Part shown: piece by piece, positions 59,544-64,000 of the stretch
How positions within the stretch are numbered: position 1 is the stretch's first letter
How the letters are laid out: every line of letters begins with the position of its first letter
From: Flavimobilis massiliensis
Lineage (GTDB): Bacteria > Actinomycetota > Actinomycetes > Actinomycetales > Cellulomonadaceae
Reading direction: 5' to 3'
DNA: 64,000 nt
Assembly: GCF_900240335.1 (NCBI RefSeq)
Contig: NZ_LT964979.1
Location: forward strand, 2,790,001-2,854,000
The notes under the pieces: generated by a model
Database searches by the model: none
What the model saw: only the letters and a program-made list of their open reading frames with translations
What the model was told of the DNA's origin: nothing
Program-made: the position numbers and the translations under genes

Positions 59544-60968
59544 TCAGGCCTTCGGTTCCGTCCCGTCGTCGCCCTCGGCTTCCGCGAGAAACGCCTCGAT
59601 CGCACGGTCGACGTCCGCGAGCTCGGCGTCCGTCGTCGCGCGGCGCCCCGCGAACCCGGTCGGATCGTCGAGGTCCTCACCCGTCGGCAGGAGGTCCGGG
59701 TGGTCCCACACGGCGTCGCGGACGGCGAGCCCTGACTGCTCCGCGATGAGACGCCACAGCGCCGCGGCCTCGCGGGACCTGCGCGGCCGCAGCTCGAGCC
59801 CGACGAGCGTCGCGAACGTCTGCTCGGCCGGCCCGCCGGCGGCGCGCCGGCGGCGCATCATCTCGCGCAGCGGCATGGCGTGCGGCAGGTGGGGGAGCGC
59901 GGCGGTCGTCGCGACCTCGTCGACCCAGCCCTCGACGAGCGCGAGCGCGGTCTCGAGGCGTTCGAGTGTCGCCCGCTGCTCGGTCGTCTGGCCGATGCCG
60001 AAGAACCCGCCGCCCGCGAGGGCCGAGCGGAGCTGGTCGGGGTCCGACGGGTCGACGTCCCGCACCGCGTCGTCGAGTGCGTCGACGTCGATCGTGATGC
60101 CGCGCGCGTACGCGTCGAGCAGGCCGAGCAGGTGGCCGCGGAGCCACGGGACGTGCGTGAAGAGACGCGCGTGCGCGGACTCGCGCAGCGCGAGGTAGAG
60201 GCGGACCTCGTCGAGCGGCGCGTCGAGGCCCTCGGCGAACTCCTCGACGTTCGCGGGCAGGAGCGCGGTCATGGGCTCGGCGACGAGCGGCACGCCGATG
60301 TCGGTGAGTCCGAAGACCTCGCGCGAGAGCGTGCCGGCTGCCTGGCCGATCTGCATGCCGAACATCGCGGAGCCGAGCCGCTCGAGCAGGGCCGATGGGT
60401 CCGCGAGCGAGCCCGGGGGCAGGACCGCGGCCATGCCGGGCGGCAGCACTCCCTCCATGTCCTCGGGGAGACGCTCGCCGAGGACTCCTCCGAGCGCGGC
60501 GACGAGGTTCGTCGCGACCGGCGCCGCGAGCTGCGACCAGGCGGGCAGCGTGCGCTCGACCCATTCCGAGCGGCTCCACACGACGCGTGACCCGCCCGCG
60601 GGCGCGAGCTCGGTCGCGGTGTCGAGCCAGAGGTCGGCGACGCCGAACGCGTCGAGCGCAGCGCGACGCTGCGCGTCGCCGACGCTCGGGTCGCCGCCTG
60701 CGGCAGCAGCCTGACGTGCGACGTCGTGCGCGACGTCGCGGTTGACGGGGCCCGAACCGGTCGACAGCAGCGACCTCACCTGGGCGAGCACTTGGTCGAT
60801 GAGCCGCGGGTCGTCGGCGATGCCTGCCGCGGCGTTGAGCGCGTCGACGTCCATGCCGCGTGCTCTGAGCTGCGCGATCGCCTCGTCGGCGTCGGGTCCG
60901 AAGACCGAGCGCAGCAGGCGCTCCCAGGGCTCCTCCGGGGTGTTCCCGCCGGGGAAGTTCTCCGTCAT
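59544..60968 (-). CDS. DUF2342 zinc-dependent metalloprotease-type protein
   Basis: 474 aa from ATG 60968 with aggagac upstream; an ATG at 61022 is in frame but adds a His/Pro-rich lead across the Shine-Dalgarno. Family blocks: ESAHARLFTHVPWLRGHLLG and ETALALVEGWVDEV carry the His and Glu residues thought to bind zinc. The glutamate and histidine spacing differs from a standard HExxH (here ESAH), as in the family. Function unresolved. Conserved partner of the PDZ protease nearby. Confidence 0.87.
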   Translation of the reverse strand: MTENFPGGNTPEEPWERLLRSVFGPDADEAIAQLRARGMDVDALNAAAGIADDPRLIDQVLAQVRSLLSTGSGPVNRDVAHDVARQAAAAGGDPSVGDAQRRAALDAFGVADLWLDTATELAPAGGSRVVWSRSEWVERTLPAWSQLAAPVATNLVAALGGVLGERLPEDMEGVLPPGMAAVLPPGSLADPSALLERLGSAMFGMQIGQAAGTLSREVFGLTDIGVPLVAEPMTALLPANVEEFAEGLDAPLDEVRLYLALRESAHARLFTHVPWLRGHLLGLLDAYARGITIDVDALDDAVRDVDPSDPDQLRSALAGGGFFGIGQTTEQRATLERLETALALVEGWVDEVATTAALPHLPHAMPLREMMRRRRAAGGPAEQTFATLVGLELRPRRSREAAALWRLIAEQSGLAVRDAVWDHPDLLPTGEDLDDPTGFAGRRATTDAELADVDRAIEAFLAEAEGDDGTEPKA

Positions 60969-61064
60969 GGGTGTCTCCTGGTGCCGTGGTGGGTGCGACC
61001 GGGCGGCCGGACGTGGGAACATCCACGGTAACCGTCACGACGACCGGGGGAAGGGGCTGCAGCC

Positions 61065-62036
61065 ATGTCGGAGGGTGAGGTTCGCTCACGGCGCACTGTG
61101 CTGCGCGGGCGCGGCCCCGTCGTCGACACGCTCGCCCGGTTCCTCGACGCGGAGCCGGACGCACCCGTGCTCGGGGGCGTCGACGTGGTCGTCGTCGTCG
61201 ACGGCGGCGCGTTTGACCCCATGCCGCCGTCCCGGGTCGCGGCCTGGCTTGCGGAGCACGACGCCGAGATCGCACGCGAGGTCGCCGAGTTCCGGCCGGG
61301 TTCTGTCCACCGGGTCGTCATCGTCTCGTCGGCCGCGGTCCTCGGGGCACTCCCCGGGGGCGGCGTCCACGGCGACGACGCGGTCCCGCTCACGGAGCCT
61401 GAGGGCACCGCGGCGCTCACCGCCGCACTCGAGACGCACGTCGTCGACGCGGCGACGGAGCTCGGGGTCCCCGTGACGGTCGTCCGGACTGCGCCCGTCG
61501 TCGGCCCGGGAGTCGACACGATGATCACGCGTCACTTCGAGATGCCGTGGCTGCTCACGCTGCGCGGCGTGGACCGCGAGTGGCAGCTGCTCCACGTCGA
61601 GGACCTCGCGACCGCGGTGCGGACGGTGCTCGAGCACGACGTCGACGGCTCCGTCGTCGTGGGGACCCCCGGCCCTCTCTCGACCGATGCGGTCGTCGCC
61701 GCGTCGGGGATGCGTCGCGTCGACCTGCCCGCGCAGACGGCCTTCGGCATCGCCGAGCGGCTGCACCGCGCGGGGCTGCTGCCCGCGTCGGCCGCCGATC
61801 TCGCGCTCGTCGTCCACCCGTGGACGGTCGCTCCCGAGCGTCTTCTCGCGCTCGGCTGGGAGCCGACCCGGTCGAACGACGAGTGCCTGCGGGAGCTGCT
61901 CGCGGGCGTCGAGGGGCGGACTGCGCTCGTGGGGCGTCGCGTCCACGGGCGTGACGCGGCCGCGTTCGGCGCGGTCGGCGCCGCCGTCGCGTTCCTCGGC
62001 ACGGCCGCCGTGATGCGGCAGGTGCGCCGCCGCTGA
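61065..62036 (+). CDS. NAD-dependent epimerase/SDR-like protein
   Basis: 323 aa from ATG 61065 with gaaggggc upstream. Rossmann-like: VVIVSSAAVLGALPGGGVHG and PVTVVRTAPVVGPGVDTMIT, WQLLHVEDLATAV match extended SDR features, but the N-terminal GxxGxxG (RGRGPVVDTLARFL) is weak and the YxxxK motif is not clear. A C-terminal segment (AFGAVGAAVAFLGTAAVM) may bind the membrane. Possibly a non-catalytic epimerase homologue. Confidence 0.75.
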   Translation: MSEGEVRSRRTVLRGRGPVVDTLARFLDAEPDAPVLGGVDVVVVVDGGAFDPMPPSRVAAWLAEHDAEIAREVAEFRPGSVHRVVIVSSAAVLGALPGGGVHGDDAVPLTEPEGTAALTAALETHVVDAATELGVPVTVVRTAPVVGPGVDTMITRHFEMPWLLTLRGVDREWQLLHVEDLATAVRTVLEHDVDGSVVVGTPGPLSTDAVVAASGMRRVDLPAQTAFGIAERLHRAGLLPASAADLALVVHPWTVAPERLLALGWEPTRSNDECLRELLAGVEGRTALVGRRVHGRDAAAFGAVGAAVAFLGTAAVMRQVRRR

Positions 62037-62082
62037 GCGGCGACGGGGTGAAACCTGTGCGCCGCTCCCAGCGACGTCGGGG

Positions 62083-63228
62083 ATGATGGACGACGTGCGC
62101 CACGATACTCCGCTCGACGAGCTCCCCGAGGACGCCCGGTCCGGTGCCGAGCCGCCGCAGCCGCCGCTCCTCACCCGACGCGTCCTCACGCAGACGATCG
62201 CGCTCGTGACGGCCGCGCTCGCGATCGCGGCGATGGTCGCGCTGCCGACCGGATACGTCGTGCGGATGCCGGGGCCGACGTTCGACACGCTCGACACGAC
62301 GGGCACGCCCGTCATCGAGGTGACGGGCGCGGAGACGTTCCCGTCGGCGGGGCAGCTGCGTTTCACGACCGTCTCCGCGCTCGGCAACCGTGACGCTCAC
62401 GTCCCTGTGCTGCGACTCTTGCGCGCGTGGATCGACCCCGACGAGGGTGTCTACCCGGTCGAGGCGCTCTTCCCCGCGGGAACGACGACCGAGGAGACGA
62501 CGCAGCAGAGCCAGGCCGAGATGGTGACGAGCCAGGAGTCGGCGACCGTCGCGGCGCTGCGCGCTCTCGGCCGGACCGTCGACGAGACGCTCACGGCCGT
62601 CGCGACGGACCCGAAGATGAAGGCGCAGGGTGTCGTCGAGGTTGGCGACGTGCTCGTCGCGCTCGACGGCACACCCATCACGTCCTTTGAGCACCTCGGC
62701 GAGATGCTCGACGCGATCGCGCCTGGCACGACCGTGACGCTGCGCGTTGAGCGCGCCGGGACGCCGACGGACCTCGAGGTCGTCACCTCGCCCGCGCCCG
62801 CGGGCTCGCAGGGCGGCGCCGACAGGTCGTACCTCGGCGTCTCGGTCGACCGTGCCTTCGAGACCGACCCCGTCGTGACGATGCACATCGACGATGTTGG
62901 CGGACCGAGCGCGGGCATGATGTTCGCGCTCGCGATCATGGACATGCTCACTCCCGTCGACGAGACGGGCGGTCAGATCATCGCGGGCACGGGGACGATG
63001 AGCACTGACGGGAACGTCGGCCCGATCGGCGGCATCACGTACAAGATGCGGGGCGCGTCCGACGACGGCGCGGACTGGTTCCTCGTGCCGTCGGGCAACT
63101 GCGTCGAGGCCGCGGGCCACGTGCCGGACGGCATGACGGCGGTCGAGGTCCGCACGCTCGAGGGCGCGTACGACGCGGTCGTCGCGATCGGCGAGGGCCG
63201 CGGGGCCTCGCTCCCAACCTGCTCCTGA
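62083..63228 (+). CDS. PDZ-domain Lon-type serine protease (YlbL-like)
   Basis: 381 aa from ATG 62083; GTG 62095 is an alternative, with GATGAT (62082-62087) 7 nt upstream, so leaderless. N-terminal membrane anchor (about 32-56), a PDZ domain near 165-245, then the Lon-type catalytic dyad: Ser276 in GGPSAGMMFAL and Lys321 in GGITYKM. Extracytoplasmic protease homologue of YlbL, which degrades SOS-induced membrane proteins in Bacillus. Convergent with PPA1309. Confidence 0.92.
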   Translation: MMDDVRHDTPLDELPEDARSGAEPPQPPLLTRRVLTQTIALVTAALAIAAMVALPTGYVVRMPGPTFDTLDTTGTPVIEVTGAETFPSAGQLRFTTVSALGNRDAHVPVLRLLRAWIDPDEGVYPVEALFPAGTTTEETTQQSQAEMVTSQESATVAALRALGRTVDETLTAVATDPKMKAQGVVEVGDVLVALDGTPITSFEHLGEMLDAIAPGTTVTLRVERAGTPTDLEVVTSPAPAGSQGGADRSYLGVSVDRAFETDPVVTMHIDDVGGPSAGMMFALAIMDMLTPVDETGGQIIAGTGTMSTDGNVGPIGGITYKMRGASDDGADWFLVPSGNCVEAAGHVPDGMTAVEVRTLEGAYDAVVAIGEGRGASLPTCS

Positions 63229-63238
63229 CGGCGCTCGA

Positions 63239-63279
63239 CCGGCCGGACCGGGCGGGGCGACCTCGCCCGGACCGACCGG
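63239..63279. terminator. Imperfect GC hairpin between convergent genes
   Basis: 63239-63257 and 63261-63279 pair with mismatches and wobble pairs around CGA. It lies between the PDZ protease and the convergent PPA1309 gene. Confidence 0.5.
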
Positions 63280-63285
63280 GGCGCG

Positions 63286-63846
63286 TCAGTCCTCGAACGT
63301 CGCGGTGAGCGCTGCGACGAGCCCCGGCACGAGGTCGGGGCCGAGCGCGACCTGCGTGGGGTCGTCGTTGCGTCGCGTGCGGATCGCGCACCACGACGGG
63401 CCGTCGCGCAGGACCGCGACCGCGAGGCGAACGTCCTCCCGCTCGGGGTGCTCCGCGAGGTAGGAGAGCGCCTCGTCGGGGTCCGACGGCATCCCGACCT
63501 CGGCCTCGGGCGGGACGATGACCCGCTCGACGACGAGCGCCGCTCCGTGGACGGTCGGGGGCCAGGCGAGCGAGCCGAGCAGCTCCTCGAGCGTGTCCGC
63601 GGGAGGCAGGTCCTCCTGCTCGATCGAGAGCATGGCGAACTCGTTGGCCTCGACCTGCGCCGGCAGCTCGGGCATCTGCTGCGCGAGCTCGGGGGACGAC
63701 TCGAGCGCCTCCTTCGTGCGGATGATCGCGAAGACGCGTGGCGGACCGTCCCAGCCGCCGCCTGCGACGTGCTGCTCGATCTCGCGGATGGTCTCGGACA
63801 GCGTCAGCTCCTCGAGCGTGTGCTCGCGTGCTCCCTCGGTGGTCAT
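63286..63846 (-). CDS. PPA1309 family protein
   Basis: 186 aa from ATG 63846; upstream in-frame ATG is unlikely. Family blocks are GWDGPPRVFAIIRTKEALES, EQEDLPPADTLEELLGSLAW and RDGPSWCAIRTRRNDDP. Small, acidic, cytosolic actinobacterial protein of unknown function, normally beside the PDZ protease and UPF0182 genes, as here. Minus-strand CAGACT ends 6 nt before the start. Confidence 0.9.
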   Translation of the reverse strand: MTTEGAREHTLEELTLSETIREIEQHVAGGGWDGPPRVFAIIRTKEALESSPELAQQMPELPAQVEANEFAMLSIEQEDLPPADTLEELLGSLAWPPTVHGAALVVERVIVPPEAEVGMPSDPDEALSYLAEHPEREDVRLAVAVLRDGPSWCAIRTRRNDDPTQVALGPDLVPGLVAALTATFED

Positions 63847-63955
63847 CGCTCCAGTCTGCCGGACGCGTCGGGAGCCTGCCGAACCGGGTGGGAACCTCCG
63901 CGCGTCCTGGGGCGTTGGGCGAGGGAGAACGTCTCTCGTCAAGAAGGTAGAAACT

Positions 63956-64000
63956 GTGGCATTCACACGTCCACCTGCTGATCGTCGTCCCTCCTCGCCG
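63956..64000 (+). CDS. Start of a further gene, UPF0182 by context (partial)
   Basis: GTG 63956 with aagaagg upstream encodes VAFTRPPADRRPSSP up to the window edge. The proline/arginine-rich start and the neighbours fit UPF0182 membrane proteins, which lie at this spot in other actinobacteria. Fifteen codons cannot prove it. Confidence 0.5.
   Translation, partial: MAFTRPPADRRPSSP

Overview
The window is a very GC-rich, densely packed chromosomal segment. A WhiB7 protein, AdnAB, mycoredoxin, UvrD2-HRDC, DUF3107 and PPA1309 family proteins place it in the Actinomycetota. Gene order and protein style suggest Micrococcales, near Cellulomonadaceae, Sanguibacteraceae or Promicromonosporaceae; the taxon is inferred, since no rRNA is present. 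No tRNA or rRNA gene, CRISPR array, insertion sequence or prophage was seen.

Layout. 1-4300 (minus): a two-component system (NarL regulator, HisKA_3 kinase) followed by a MacB/FtsX-type ABC transporter cut by the window edge. 4478-8974 (plus): an OmpR-type two-component system, a GtrA protein, and purK-purE. The purK-purE gap holds a stretch of Nextera sequencing adapter next to an N, which is an assembly artefact. 9145-12717 (plus): a leaderless 33-residue ORF with a Cys-Cys pair and hairpins, then a cysteine-type amino-acid ABC transporter; this looks like a cysteine-responsive attenuator. 12777-26384: a surface-glycan region with an LCP ligase, DUF2304, a polyprenyl-type GT2, three genes resembling WbpD/WbpE/WbpB for a diacetamido-uronic acid, a PglK-like ABC flippase and five glycosyltransferases. 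26499-30344 (plus): an OmpA lipoprotein with 17-residue repeats, a DUF3060 lipoprotein and a two-component system.

30577-42270: mainly housekeeping genes (2-hydroxyacid dehydrogenase, Mrp ATPase, DUF1003, cytosolic MgtE-like CBS protein, general stress protein, Xaa-Pro aminopeptidase, PHP phosphoesterase, MarC, DEAD-box RNA helicase, ferritin-like protein, DUF3107), with several long palindromes between genes, including a 92-bp tandem repeat. 42429-57089: a DNA-repair island of adnA, adnB, a phosphotransferase, nudC, an SNF2-type helicase, mycoredoxin, a small membrane protein and uvrD2. 57090-64000: whiB7 with a long leader holding an upstream ORF, a ThiF-like protein, a YgjP-like metallopeptidase, a DUF2342 metalloprotease, an epimerase-like protein, a PDZ/Lon-type protease, a PPA1309 protein and the first 15 codons of a gene that by context is UPF0182.

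Two organising themes recur. First, most transcription units begin with a TAnnnT-like -10 hexamer 5-8 nt before the start codon, so leaderless mRNAs appear to be the norm. Second, genes inside operons overlap by 4 nt (ATGA or GTGA), so most are translationally coupled. At least three units begin with a short ORF ahead of the main gene (cysteine transporter, LCP, whiB7; possibly adnA), which points to leader-peptide control as a common device here.
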